DNA of 49,974 nucleotides from Catenulispora pinistramenti (lineage in GTDB: Bacteria > Actinomycetota > Actinomycetes > Streptomycetales > Catenulisporaceae), in NCBI RefSeq assembly GCF_018274385.1, contig NZ_JAAFYZ010000060.1, forward strand, positions 1-49,974. The letters run 5' to 3'. Below, in pieces: positions 15,301 to 23,752 of the stretch. The notes below the pieces were generated by a model. It did not search any database and had not been told where the DNA came from. It saw only the letters and a list, made by a program, of their open reading frames with translations. Position 1 is the first letter of the stretch; each line of letters starts with the position of its first letter. A program made the position numbers and the translations under genes.

Positions 15301-17071
15301 GGGGCGCCACTCGGACCCCGACGGCATCGACAGCACCGACGAGACCGGCGACACCGACGGCACCGGCACCGGCACCGACGACACCGGCGGCGGCCCGGGC
15401 ACGAAGATGCTCCGGAACTCGCTGTTCCTCATGGCCTCCGCCGGCCTCACCGCTGGCATAGGCTTCATATTCTGGGCGCTCGTCGCCCACCTCTACAGCT
15501 CGACCCAGATCGGCCTGGCCACCACGCTGCTGTCGGCGATCTCGCTCATCTCGTTCCTGAGCACGTTCGGGTTCGGGGCCACGATGATCCGGTTCCCGGC
15601 CCGCGGCGCGGCGCGGCACCGTCAGGTGTCGATGATGCTGGCGCTCGTTGCGGCCGCCAGCTTCGTCCTCGGCACGGGCTATGTCCTGGCCGTGCGGATG
15701 ATCTCCCCGGATCTCGCCTTCGTCCGCGACAAACCGGTCTACGCCCTGGTCCTGATCGTCATCTGCGTCTTCGCCACGGTCAACCTGGTGACCGACTCGG
15801 TCTTCATGGCCGCGCGCCGGGCCGAGTACAACACGCTGGTCGACGGCTTCATCCAGAGCGTGGCCAAGCTGGCGATACCGGTGTTCGTGGTCGGCATGGG
15901 CGCCATGGGCATCGTGGCGGCCTCCGGGACCGGATACGTCGTCGCCACGCTGGCCTCGCTGTACTTCATGTACCGGAAGCTGGACTTCCGGTTCTCCTTC
16001 CGGCTCGGCGGCACCCGGATCCGGGAGACGGCCGGCTACTCGGCGACCACGCAGTTCTCCTCGCTGCTGAACCTGATACCGCAGCTGGCCCTGCCGATCA
16101 TCACGCTGCGCTGGCTGGGGCCGGACGACGTCACCTACTACTATCTGGGCTCGCAGGTCGCGGCCCTGCTCTCGACCGGCTCCTACGCCATCGGCGACGC
16201 GCTCTTCTCCGAGGGCGCCCACGACCCCGAGCAACTTCGCAGTCTGATGAAGCGGTCGGCGGCGATCATGACCGCGGTGATGGTCCCGGGCGTCGCGGCC
16301 GTGATCCTCGTGCGCGAGCCGCTGCTGAGCCTGTTCGGCAGCAAGTACCCGGGACACGCTCAGGGGCTGCTGACGATACTGGCGCTCGGCGCGCTCGCGG
16401 TCGCGTTCCACACCTGGGCCAGCAGCGCGCTGCGGATCACCGGGCGGATGACGGCGCTGCTCGGCAGCAACCTGGTGTACCTGCTCGCGACGCTGACGCT
16501 GGCGCTCGGCTTCGCCCACCGGGGCCTGAACTGGATCGGCTGGGCCTGGGCGCTGGGGAACCTGGCCTCGGGGCTGTTCGCCGTGGCGTTCGTGCCGGGG
16601 GCGAAGATGGCGGCGCTGGACGAGGCCGGCGAGGACCGCGGCCCCTCCGAGAGGCCGGAGCCCGAGCAGGACTTCGCGCGGGTCGCGGTGGGCGACTCGA
16701 CGGCGATCACCGAGCCGATGTTCTTCCCGTGGAACCGTCCGGAGGCACGAGGGCGGAGCGACCGGTTCGAGGCGTACGGCTCCGATGGTGACGACTACGC
16801 CCCGCCGCAGCTCTACGGACGGGAGAGCTGGCAGCCGGTCGGGGCCGGGGGCTTGCGAGTACGGCCCCGGTGGATACCCCGCCAGGCGCGACCGGCGGTG
16901 CCGCGGCCGTCATCGGAGCCGGAGCCGGAGCCGGAGCCGACGATCGTCCGGCCGATCAATGTGCCCGAATCGTTCTTCCGACCCGAGCCCGAAGAAGATC
17001 GCGATCCGCGCCCGGAGCCGCCGGTCGACGACGCCTCCGGGGACGGCCCCTGGCGACCACCCCGGCAGTGA
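15293..17071 (+). CDS. Wzx-like flippase (MOP/MATE superfamily)
   Basis: 592 residues. A Asp/Thr/Gly-rich start of about 35 residues precedes a polytopic core (about 40-440) opening NSLFLMASAGLTAGIGFIFWALVAHLYSSTQIGLA. This is the standard first helix of polysaccharide-export flippases, and the core has around 12 membrane segments. It would move lipid-linked oligosaccharide across the membrane. The C-terminal extension of about 150 residues is hydrophilic, Pro/Glu/Arg-rich, with an EPEPEPEP tract from GAGCCG repeats near 16917-16939. That tail is unusual for Wzx and may be disordered. It is the last plus-strand gene of the operon. Confidence 0.85.
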   Translation: MARGRHSDPDGIDSTDETGDTDGTGTGTDDTGGGPGTKMLRNSLFLMASAGLTAGIGFIFWALVAHLYSSTQIGLATTLLSAISLISFLSTFGFGATMIRFPARGAARHRQVSMMLALVAAASFVLGTGYVLAVRMISPDLAFVRDKPVYALVLIVICVFATVNLVTDSVFMAARRAEYNTLVDGFIQSVAKLAIPVFVVGMGAMGIVAASGTGYVVATLASLYFMYRKLDFRFSFRLGGTRIRETAGYSATTQFSSLLNLIPQLALPIITLRWLGPDDVTYYYLGSQVAALLSTGSYAIGDALFSEGAHDPEQLRSLMKRSAAIMTAVMVPGVAAVILVREPLLSLFGSKYPGHAQGLLTILALGALAVAFHTWASSALRITGRMTALLGSNLVYLLATLTLALGFAHRGLNWIGWAWALGNLASGLFAVAFVPGAKMAALDEAGEDRGPSERPEPEQDFARVAVGDSTAITEPMFFPWNRPEARGRSDRFEAYGSDGDDYAPPQLYGRESWQPVGAGGLRVRPRWIPRQARPAVPRPSSEPEPEPEPTIVRPINVPESFFRPEPEEDRDPRPEPPVDDASGDGPWRPPRQ

Positions 17072-17106
17072 GGCAGGCGCGCCCGAGCGCCCCGCCCCAC
17101 CGGCCG

Positions 17107-17895
17107 CTACCAACGCCGGTTCGCCAGCTGGACCCCCACCCAGGCCAGGTGCTTCATCCGCGCCACCGGCACGCTGTACCCCAGCCGCCGGGCCGCCGCC
17201 AGCTTCTCGCGCCGCAGCAGGCCGCTGCTCGGCATGATCTTCGCCCGGTGGCTGGTCTGCCCCTCGTGCACCCGGTAGCGCACCAACTCCTCCGGCAGCG
17301 CGGCCACCTCGGCCCGGCCGAGGATCCGGAGCCAGAGGTCGTAGTCCTCGCACTGGACCGCGGCGTCGCGGAAGCCTCCCGCCTCGCGCACCACCTCCGG
17401 CCGCACCATCACCGTGGACACCGTCACCGTGTTGAACAGCAACAGCTTGCGGGCCAGCGCCTCGGACTCGGCGGGGCAGCGGCGCGGGCCGAGGTCGGCA
17501 CCGGTGCCGCTGTCGAAGCGGCGGGACCAGGTGGCGAGCATCCCCAAGGCCGGACGGCGGTCGAATTCGGCGACCTGGCCGGCCAACCGCCCGGGTTCGC
17601 AGAGGTCGTCCCCGTCGCAGAACGCCACCAGGTCGCCGCGGCACTCGGGCAGACCGGCATTGCGGGCCGCCGCGATGCCGGAGCGGGGGCGCGCGGTGAG
17701 GACGATCCGGACCTGGTCGGCGGGCAGCACAGCGGCCATCCGCCGGTTCTCTTCGCACTCGCCGTCCAGCACCAGGACCACCTCCCAGTCCTGGAAGGTC
17801 TGCTTCTGGATGGAGAGCAGCGTCTCCTCCAGGAAGTGCTGACGCGGGGCGCACGGTATGAGCACGGAGACCCGCGGCGCCCGGCCCGCGCTCAT
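17107..17895 (-). CDS. glycosyltransferase family 2 (GT-A)
   Basis: 262 residues. RVSVLIPCAPRQHFLEETLLSIQKQTFQDWEVVLVLDG is a typical GT2 start. VAFCDGDDLCEPGRL holds the DxD metal site near residue 92, and CEDYDLWLRI is the ED motif of the catalytic base region. It starts at ATG 17895, overlapping the stop of the glycoside hydrolase gene by 4 bases, so the two form a minus-strand operon. It is convergent with the flippase gene. It probably adds a side residue to the same polysaccharide. Donor unknown. Confidence 0.9.
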   Translation of the reverse strand: MSAGRAPRVSVLIPCAPRQHFLEETLLSIQKQTFQDWEVVLVLDGECEENRRMAAVLPADQVRIVLTARPRSGIAAARNAGLPECRGDLVAFCDGDDLCEPGRLAGQVAEFDRRPALGMLATWSRRFDSGTGADLGPRRCPAESEALARKLLLFNTVTVSTVMVRPEVVREAGGFRDAAVQCEDYDLWLRILGRAEVAALPEELVRYRVHEGQTSHRAKIMPSSGLLRREKLAAARRLGYSVPVARMKHLAWVGVQLANRRW

Positions 17896-19154
17896 GGCGC
17901 CTTCTTCGCGTCGGCGATGATCTGTTGCAGGGTGTCGAACACCGGCCGGTAGGTCCCGTCACCCCGCCGCAGCCCGAAGAACAGGCGATCGGGGGGCGAG
18001 TCCTGATAGGAGAACCAGAAGAACGACGCCACGTTCGGATACGAGGACAGCACGTCCACCTCCCGCTTGGCCTGCTGCACCTGCTGCGCCTCCTGTGGTT
18101 TGACTTGGTCCGGCGGCCCGAAGATCAGGGCCGGGATGTTCGCCCCGGTCTCCGTGATCCAGATCGGCATGTTCGGGGCCCCGGCCTGGTTCAGCGCGGT
18201 GATGATGCTCTTCGGCGACTGGCTGATGGCCAGGAACGTGCTGCTGGTCGCCGGGTCGCCGTCCGGGTAGGGGTGGTAGCCGATCCCGTCGACCGCCTTC
18301 AATCCACCGGCCTTGGCCACCGCGGTGATGAAGTCGTACGGGGCGATGAACGGCGCGCCGGGGCTCGGGTGGTCCGCCGCGAGGCCGCCCATCAGGATGA
18401 AGGCGTGCGGGTCGGCGGCGCGGATCGCCGCGGAGACCGTCACCAGGAGCTTGGTGTAGTCCGCCGGGTCCGGGAGCGGGGCCCAGGCCGTGATGTTGGG
18501 CTCGTTCCACACCTCCCAGTAGTGGACGCCGCGAGCCGAGTAGCGCGCCACCGCCTGCTTCACGAAGTTCGCGAACACCGCGTTGTCGGCGGGCGGGCAG
18601 GCGGCGGTGTCCTTGCAGGCGGCCCGGCGCGCCCACGGCGGCGGGAAGTCGATGGTGGCCAGCACCTTCAGGCCGCGGGCGTTCGCCCCGGCGACGACGT
18701 TGTCGAACTTGGAGAAGTCCGGCGGGTAGTTCGCGAAGGACTGGTAGTCCTCCCAGCCGAAGTCGACGCGGATGTAGTCCATCCCGAGTCGCTTGGCGTC
18801 GTCGAGCGCGGTGTTGAGCTGGTCCGGCGTGTCGAACGTCAGGGTGTCGCTGTAGTCCAGACCCCACTTCAGGTCGGCCGGCGACGAGGTCGGCGAGGTC
18901 TTGGTGCCGCTCGCGGCCGGTCCGGTCCCGGCGGCGGTGTCGGGCGCGGAGCCCGGGTCGGAGCCTGGACCGGCACCCGGGGTCGTGGTCGCCCCGGAGG
19001 TGTCCGTGGCGACGGCCGCCGGCGGCGGGTGGCCGAACGCCTTGGGCTCACCGGGGTCGCCGCCGGAGACGGCGGTCGCGATGCCGGCGGCGAGGACCAC
19101 CGCGGCCGCGGCGGCCCCGACGAACGTCCAGTGCCGTCGCTTGCTGTTCGCCAT
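17892..19154 (-). CDS. secreted glycoside hydrolase, PslG/GH39-like
   Basis: 420 residues from ATG 19154 (AGGCGGGA ribosome site); a longer frame upstream is antisense to the neighbouring gene. A signal-anchor lies at about 10-32 (WTFVGAAAAAVVLAAGIATAV). A Pro/Thr/Ser/Gly-rich linker runs to about 95, then a TIM-barrel domain. E218 in WEVWNEPNI is the expected acid/base and E335 in WITETG the nucleophile of clan GH-A. The overall pattern resembles PslG, an endoglycosidase encoded inside exopolysaccharide clusters that trims chains during export. GH5 or GH79 are alternatives. It is co-transcribed with the downstream GT2 gene and divergent from the GT4 gene at 19275. Confidence 0.82.
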   Translation of the reverse strand: MANSKRRHWTFVGAAAAAVVLAAGIATAVSGGDPGEPKAFGHPPPAAVATDTSGATTTPGAGPGSDPGSAPDTAAGTGPAASGTKTSPTSSPADLKWGLDYSDTLTFDTPDQLNTALDDAKRLGMDYIRVDFGWEDYQSFANYPPDFSKFDNVVAGANARGLKVLATIDFPPPWARRAACKDTAACPPADNAVFANFVKQAVARYSARGVHYWEVWNEPNITAWAPLPDPADYTKLLVTVSAAIRAADPHAFILMGGLAADHPSPGAPFIAPYDFITAVAKAGGLKAVDGIGYHPYPDGDPATSSTFLAISQSPKSIITALNQAGAPNMPIWITETGANIPALIFGPPDQVKPQEAQQVQQAKREVDVLSSYPNVASFFWFSYQDSPPDRLFFGLRRGDGTYRPVFDTLQQIIADAKKAP

Positions 19155-19274
19155 TATGATTTCCCGCCTGTAAGGGTTCATAGTCCCATGGTTCGGCCGT
19201 CTTCGGTGTGCTTGTGCCGATTCTCGATCCCGGGCGGTTAGAACCCTGACATCTTCGAGGATTGCGCGGCGCCG

Positions 19275-20444
19275 GTGAGAATTCTGCACATCGTCAATCT
19301 GGGCTTCGAGGCCGGCGGCGCGGAGAAGTTCGTCCGTATGCTCCGGGACGGCCAGGCCGCCCGCGGGCACCAGGTCCGGGTGGTGGCCCTGGACGCCGAC
19401 CCGGGCGACCGGGCCGTGTTCGCCGACGACCTGGTCGAGCCGGTGGCCGGCGGCCCGGTCGGCAAGCTGGCCGGGTTCCTCTGGCATCACCGGGCCTACC
19501 GCGGGGTGCGACGCATCATGCGGGAATTCCGGCCGGACTGCGTCCATCTGCACACCGTCGGCGGGTTCGGCCCGGCCGTGTTCCCGGCCACCCGCGGCGC
19601 CGTGCGGATCCTCACCATCCACGGCCCCGAGGACTGGACCCGGAAACTGCTGCGCTGGCAGGTCGCCGACAACACCGGCCGGATCGCCCCCGGCGCGCTG
19701 CCCCGTTACCTGCATCTACGCTTCCTGATGCGCCCCGCCTACCGGCTGGCGGGGCTGCGCCGGATCGACGGCCTCGCGGCCCCGAGCCGGTTCGTCGCCG
19801 AGCTGATCCGCGCCGACGTCGGCCGGGTGCCGATCCGCGTGATCCCGCACGCGGTGGACCCGGTCTTCACCCCGGCCCCGGCCTCGGACGTGTGGCAGAC
19901 GGTCTACGTGGGTCGACTCAGTCCCCTGAAGGGGGCGGACGTCCTGCTGGAAGCGTTCGGCATCCTGGCCCGGACGCAGCCGAAGGCACGGCTCGTGGTG
20001 GTCGGCGACGGCCCGGAGCGCGCGCGGCTACAGACGCGGGCCGCCCAACTGGTAGCGGCCGGCACGGTCGAGTTCCGCGGCTGGCTGACGCCGCCGGAGG
20101 TCGCCGAGTGCCTGCGCGGCTCAGCGCTGCTCGCTGTGCCGTCGACCACTCCGGAGATCTTCGGGCTGACCGCCTTGGAAGCGCTGGGGCTGGGCCGGCC
20201 GTTGGTCGCCAGCCGGATCGGGGCGCTGCCGGAACTGGTCGGGCCGGACAACGGTGTGCTCGTCGCTCCCGGCGACGCGACCGCGCTGGCCGAGGCGCTG
20301 GCCGGGCTGGTCGGCGACGCGGAGCGGCTGGCACGGCTGGGCGCGGGCTCGGCCCGGCGGGCCGAGGCGTTCGGCCTGGACCGCTGCCTCGACGACTACG
20401 AATCCTGGTACCGCGAGGCCGTCGCGGCGCGCGGTCGTGCGTAA
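19275..20444 (+). CDS. glycosyltransferase family 4 (GT-B)
   Basis: 389 residues from GTG 19275. MRILHIVNLGFEAGGAEKFV is the GT4 acceptor-side start. VYVGRLSPLKGADVLLEAF and PEIFGLTALEALGLGRPLVAS with ALPELVG mark the donor domain. It is divergent from the PslG-like gene across 120 bp that should hold both promoters, and it is the third GT4 of the locus. It probably adds one sugar of the repeat unit in the cytoplasm. Confidence 0.92.
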   Translation: MRILHIVNLGFEAGGAEKFVRMLRDGQAARGHQVRVVALDADPGDRAVFADDLVEPVAGGPVGKLAGFLWHHRAYRGVRRIMREFRPDCVHLHTVGGFGPAVFPATRGAVRILTIHGPEDWTRKLLRWQVADNTGRIAPGALPRYLHLRFLMRPAYRLAGLRRIDGLAAPSRFVAELIRADVGRVPIRVIPHAVDPVFTPAPASDVWQTVYVGRLSPLKGADVLLEAFGILARTQPKARLVVVGDGPERARLQTRAAQLVAAGTVEFRGWLTPPEVAECLRGSALLAVPSTTPEIFGLTALEALGLGRPLVASRIGALPELVGPDNGVLVAPGDATALAEALAGLVGDAERLARLGAGSARRAEAFGLDRCLDDYESWYREAVAARGRA

Positions 20445-20580
20445 ACCGCTTGAACGCGCTGGAGCATGCCGTTACGGTCGGCCGCATGTTCTAAAAGCGG
20501 CATAGGTCGAGACACCTCATCAGGCAGGCGACAGCGGTCGATTCCCCGACGCTGCGCGCTCAGTCCTGCCCTTGTTTCCC

Positions 20581-20670
20581 ATGCCGCCGACCACCGCTTC
20601 CGCAGCGGCACTTCTCCCTTCCCGATCGACATCGCGATGGGCGGTCGGCATGCCATCGCGAACTTTTTCG
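20581..20670 (+). promoter_or_regulatory. rpmB leader: terminator-like hairpin directly before the ribosome site
   Basis: TCGCGATGG (20632-20640) pairs perfectly with CCATCGCGA (20653-20661) around a 12-base loop, followed by CTTTTTC. The L28 ribosome site AGGAGA starts at 20671. Loop bases GGTCGGCAT (20643-20651) are also nearly complementary to ATGCCGCCGACC at 20581-20592, which could form a competing structure. This is the layout of a transcription attenuator. The 238-bp gap after the GT4 gene otherwise shows only a small CCGCT/AGCGG hairpin at about 20594-20608. Confidence 0.5.
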
Positions 20671-20682
20671 AGGAGAATGCTG

Positions 20683-20904
20683 ATGTCAAAACGCTGTGAC
20701 GTGTGCGGCAAGGAACCGAGCTTCGGCAACCAGGTCGCCCGGCTGGGACGCGGCGCCCAGCGGCGGCGGGTGCAAGGGCGCTCGGCGCGGATGTTCCGCC
20801 CGAACATCCAGCCCGTGAAGGCGACCGTCGACGGCCGGCCGGTGCGGCTCAAGGTCTGCACAGCCTGCCTGAAGGCCGGAAAGGTCCAGCGCCGCACCTC
20901 CTAG
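20683..20904 (+). CDS. rpmB: 50S ribosomal protein L28, zinc-ribbon (C+) form
   Basis: 73 residues from ATG 20683, with AGGAGA 6 bases upstream; an earlier ATG at 20677 is less well spaced. CDVCGK (C5, C8) and CTACLK (C59, C62) form the four-cysteine zinc ribbon of C+ L28. FRPNIQPV is the conserved L28 core motif. The usual SHSHRRT segment is replaced by a longer Arg/Gly-rich stretch (about 20-37), so this may be a paralogue and not the main housekeeping copy. It assembles into the large ribosomal subunit. It stands alone between a leader hairpin and a strong terminator hairpin. Confidence 0.92.
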   Translation: MSKRCDVCGKEPSFGNQVARLGRGAQRRRVQGRSARMFRPNIQPVKATVDGRPVRLKVCTACLKAGKVQRRTS

Positions 20905-20920
20905 TACTCCGCCGGCACGC

Positions 20921-20950
20921 GGACGGGGCCCGCGCCGACGGGCCCCGTCC
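20921..20950 (+). terminator. strong hairpin terminator after rpmB
   Basis: GGACGGGGCCCG (20921-20932) pairs perfectly with CGGGCCCCGTCC (20939-20950) around a 6-base loop, 17 bases after the L28 stop. There is no T-run, as is common for actinobacterial terminators. It separates rpmB from the convergent ATP-grasp gene and may work in both directions. Confidence 0.8.
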
Positions 20951-20995
20951 GATGCCCTTCAGTCCTCGGCCGGCGGGCTCACGTTCTCGCGGATC

Positions 20996-22252
20996 TTATC
21001 GGCGCAAGCGGTGTTCCGCGGCCTGCCACAGCGTCCGAGCGCCGGTCAGGAGGAACGGGACGGGGTCGTCAAAGGAGAACCAGGCGGCCTCGTCCGCGGC
21101 GCGCACAGAGGCCAGCCAGGAGCGCACAGACAGGTGCCCCTCCCGCCGATAGGCGAGGGCGGCGATCGGGTCGAAGTTCTCCACGACCAGGGTCCGGTCG
21201 GGCACCGCCTCCCCCGCGGTGACGTCGCGTCCGGTGAGATCCAGGTGCAGGGCCCGGACGACGTCGATGCCGGCCGAGTCCTGGAACAGCCGGAACTGGG
21301 CGCCCAGCCGGGGGTTGAAGTCCAGGAGGCGATAGCTGTCGTCCCGCGGGTCCCGCCGGTAGTCGAGGTCGACAGCCCCCTGATAGCCCAGCCCGGACAA
21401 CAGGGCGACCGCCTCCGCGCGCAGCCGCTCGTTCGGTGCCCACCGGCCGTAGCTGGTCAGGCCCGCGTGCACCGGGAAGGACCGCTCCTTGATTCCGGTG
21501 TGGCCGAACAGGCAGCGCGCGCTCGCGTCGAAGTAGCCGTGGAAGAACCAGTCCTGGCGCGTGCCGTCCGGCCCGGGCGGGAGGTATTCCTGGAGCAGCA
21601 GGCCGGTGTCCGGGCCGTCGCCGGTCGCCCGGCGGGCGCGGGCGACCAGCCCGAGCATCGCGTGCCGGCTGTGGACGACCGTCGTGCTCTGCAATCCGAC
21701 CGCCTTGTCGGCCGACCAGGGCAGATTCACCTTGGCGACGACCGGATATCCGTAGGCGTCGGCGAAGGCCGTGGCCTCGGCGGCATCCACCGGAACCATC
21801 GTCGCCGGATGCGGCACCCCGGCGGCGCGGCAGATCTCGGCGAGCGTCGCCTTCCCGGCCACCCGGCGCGGCAAGTCGGCCGGGGGGTTGGGGAACAGGT
21901 ACCGGGGACGCAGCTTGTCGCCGTGCTCGGCCAGCAGGATCGCGCCCGCGTCGTCCGTGGCGACCAGGAGGGCCGGGCCGGGCAGCCGGCCGGCGAGCCG
22001 GTCCAGCAGTTCGAGCACGTCGGCGGGATCGGCGCAGGCCGGCATCGGCAACGCCGACCCGCGGGCGTATCGGGATGCCCCGGCCGGGGCGAACCGGTCC
22101 TCGCGCATGGCGTGGACCCGGATCCCCAGCCGCCCCAGGCTGCGGATCACTCCCAGCCCACCGTGGTGGAAGATGTTCCGGTCGAGTTTCAGGAGCACGG
22201 CGTCGGTCGCGGTATCCGCGTCCACCGACGCGTTCGGTGACATGGCAATCAT
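20996..22252 (-). CDS. ATP-grasp domain enzyme (carboxylate-amine ligase-like)
   Basis: 418 residues. Segments characteristic of ATP-grasp proteins occur in order: a preATP-grasp N-domain (about 15-110), YPVVAKVNLPWSADK (ATP-binding lysine strand, about 170-185), LLLQEYLPPGPDG (hinge), then GAVDLDYRRD and LLDFNPRLGAQFRL, with the metal-binding Asp and Asn near residue 325. It joins an amino acid or similar nucleophile to a carboxylate through an acyl-phosphate. The start could be ATG 22252 or 22243, neither with a strong ribosome site. It is transcribed towards rpmB, downstream of a 19-bp direct repeat. Substrates unknown; a role in modifying glycan or lipid-linked products is only a neighbourhood guess. 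Confidence 0.8.
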   Translation of the reverse strand: MIAMSPNASVDADTATDAVLLKLDRNIFHHGGLGVIRSLGRLGIRVHAMREDRFAPAGASRYARGSALPMPACADPADVLELLDRLAGRLPGPALLVATDDAGAILLAEHGDKLRPRYLFPNPPADLPRRVAGKATLAEICRAAGVPHPATMVPVDAAEATAFADAYGYPVVAKVNLPWSADKAVGLQSTTVVHSRHAMLGLVARARRATGDGPDTGLLLQEYLPPGPDGTRQDWFFHGYFDASARCLFGHTGIKERSFPVHAGLTSYGRWAPNERLRAEAVALLSGLGYQGAVDLDYRRDPRDDSYRLLDFNPRLGAQFRLFQDSAGIDVVRALHLDLTGRDVTAGEAVPDRTLVVENFDPIAALAYRREGHLSVRSWLASVRAADEAAWFSFDDPVPFLLTGARTLWQAAEHRLRR

Positions 22253-22260
22253 CTTATGTC

Positions 22261-22302
22261 GAAGCTCAAGGTAGTCATCTATTGAAGCTCAAGGTAGTCA
22301 TC
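22261..22302. repeat. 19-bp direct repeat upstream of the ATP-grasp gene
   Basis: GAAGCTCAAGGTAGTCATC occurs exactly at 22261-22279 and again at 22284-22302, spaced 23 bp. On the minus strand each copy reads GATGACTACCTTGAGCTTC and lies within 55 bases of the ATP-grasp start. TTGAGC could act as a -35 element and TACCTT as a -10 element. It may be a duplicated promoter or a pair of regulator sites about two helical turns apart. Confidence 0.6.
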
Positions 22303-22356
22303 GTCCTACCAAAACGCGCGGAGTCGTGATCTGTCCGCCGGCGCGGATTTCCCGCG

Positions 22357-23556
22357 TCAACGCGGCAACCTCGCCGCCACGGTGCGGGAGGCGAACGCGG
22401 ACCCGAACACGAAGCGCATGGACGGCCCGAACGTCGCCGCCGCCGCCAGCCCCACGATGCTCAGCCCGGGCACCGAGGTCTGGAAGCCCGCGCCGAGGTC
22501 CGGCGGGCCGTACGAGCCCCGCATGCCTCGGACCCGGCCGCGCAGCCCCTCGCCGAGTACCGTCAGCTTCCTGACGTCCACCTCGTACCCGGTCGCGGCG
22601 ACCACGTGGTCGGCCTCGAGTTTCCGCCCGTCGGACAGCTCCAGCAGGACCCTGTCACCCTCAGACCGGGCCGAGGTGATCCGGGTTCCGGTGCGGAGGT
22701 GCTCGGCGTCGAACGACTTCTCAAAGCGCTCGCGGAGCCACCACGAGCCGGCCGGGCCGAGCGTGTTGGCGACGATCTTCACGCGGCGCTCCCCCGACAA
22801 CCGCCGGAACAGGGTCGGCATGTCGGCCAGCACCTTGTTGTACCACCCGGGCCCGAGGCCGGTGTCCGGGTAGCGGAGGCGCTGCCACCAACCGGTGGCG
22901 AGGTCGCCGGGGAGGTCGTTCCACTTCAGCGTGCCGGCCCGCGCCACCAGCGTGACCTCCGCGCCCGCCTGGTCCAGCAGCGCCGCGGTCTCCACCGCCG
23001 ACTGTCCGGCGCCGACCACGGCGACCCGCTTGCCGCCGAAGCCCGACAACTCGTTCACCGCGCTGCTGTGCAGCACCCGCGGCGCCTCCAGTCCGGCGAG
23101 CGCCTCGGGGATCCGCGGGAACGGCAGGAAACCGACGGCGAGCACCACCGCGCGGGCCCGCACCGAGGACCCGTCGGCCAGCTCCAGGCCGAACACCGGA
23201 CCTTCCCGGTCGACCCGCAGCACATCGGTCTCGTGCAGGTCCGGCGCGGTCTGCTGCCGGAACCAGCGGCCGTAGTCGGCGAACGTCTGGACGGGCGTGG
23301 GCAGGCCGTGCGCGTACGGCAGCCCATTGAGATGGCAGTACGCCTTCAGCGTGTACCGGCCGCGCGGGTCCGACAGGTGCGAGGCCCAAGGCTCGGACTT
23401 GAGCTTCATGCCCACCGGCATGTGCTCGGCCCAGGCCCGCATCGGCGTGCCGAAAACCCGGGTGCCGGAGCCGCGCGCTTTGGCGTGCGCCGCCACCGAG
23501 AGGCCGTAAGGCCCGGCACCCACCACGGCGGTATCGAGGATCTCTGGACCTGTCAT
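22357..23556 (-). CDS. FAD/NAD(P)-binding monooxygenase-like flavoprotein
   Basis: 399 residues from ATG 23556, with GAGGAGA 8 bases upstream (a longer GTG-started form is less likely). VVGAGPYGLSVAAHAK is the FAD-binding GxGxxG near residue 11. VAVVGAGQSAVETAALL is the NADPH-binding GxGxxA/S near residue 175. VVAATGYEVD is the conserved ATG-Y/D motif of class B flavin monooxygenases, close to residue 320. These oxygenate N, S or carbonyl groups of small molecules. It is divergent from the DUF1295 gene. The substrate is not predictable. Confidence 0.82.
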   Translation of the reverse strand: MTGPEILDTAVVGAGPYGLSVAAHAKARGSGTRVFGTPMRAWAEHMPVGMKLKSEPWASHLSDPRGRYTLKAYCHLNGLPYAHGLPTPVQTFADYGRWFRQQTAPDLHETDVLRVDREGPVFGLELADGSSVRARAVVLAVGFLPFPRIPEALAGLEAPRVLHSSAVNELSGFGGKRVAVVGAGQSAVETAALLDQAGAEVTLVARAGTLKWNDLPGDLATGWWQRLRYPDTGLGPGWYNKVLADMPTLFRRLSGERRVKIVANTLGPAGSWWLRERFEKSFDAEHLRTGTRITSARSEGDRVLLELSDGRKLEADHVVAATGYEVDVRKLTVLGEGLRGRVRGMRGSYGPPDLGAGFQTSVPGLSIVGLAAAATFGPSMRFVFGSAFASRTVAARLPR

Positions 23557-23739
23557 CGTTTCTCCTCGTCGCGGGCTCATCGAAAGACTCCGCTCCGAAG
23601 ACGACCACGCCGGTCAGCGTGACGATCATCGTCGCGTGTGTCACCGAGGGCAGCTGGATCCGGTTCCGGCCGGTCATCAACGTCGGCCATGACCTGATCG
23701 TAGAGCGGGGCGGTGCTGCCCTTCTACGATCCGGGACCT

Positions 23740-23752
23740 TACAGTCAGCCTA
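23740..23752 (+). promoter_or_regulatory. -10 element of a probable leaderless transcript
   Basis: TACAGT at 23740-23745 sits 6 bases before ATG 23752, and no ribosome site precedes that ATG. A -10 box at this distance places the transcript start at or next to the start codon, common in actinobacteria. No clear -35 is seen. Confidence 0.4.

Noticed and set aside
19155..19715. N-terminal extension of the PslG-like hydrolase
   Set aside because: It would overlap the GT4 gene on the other strand. ATG 19154 has a ribosome site and a signal-anchor follows at once.
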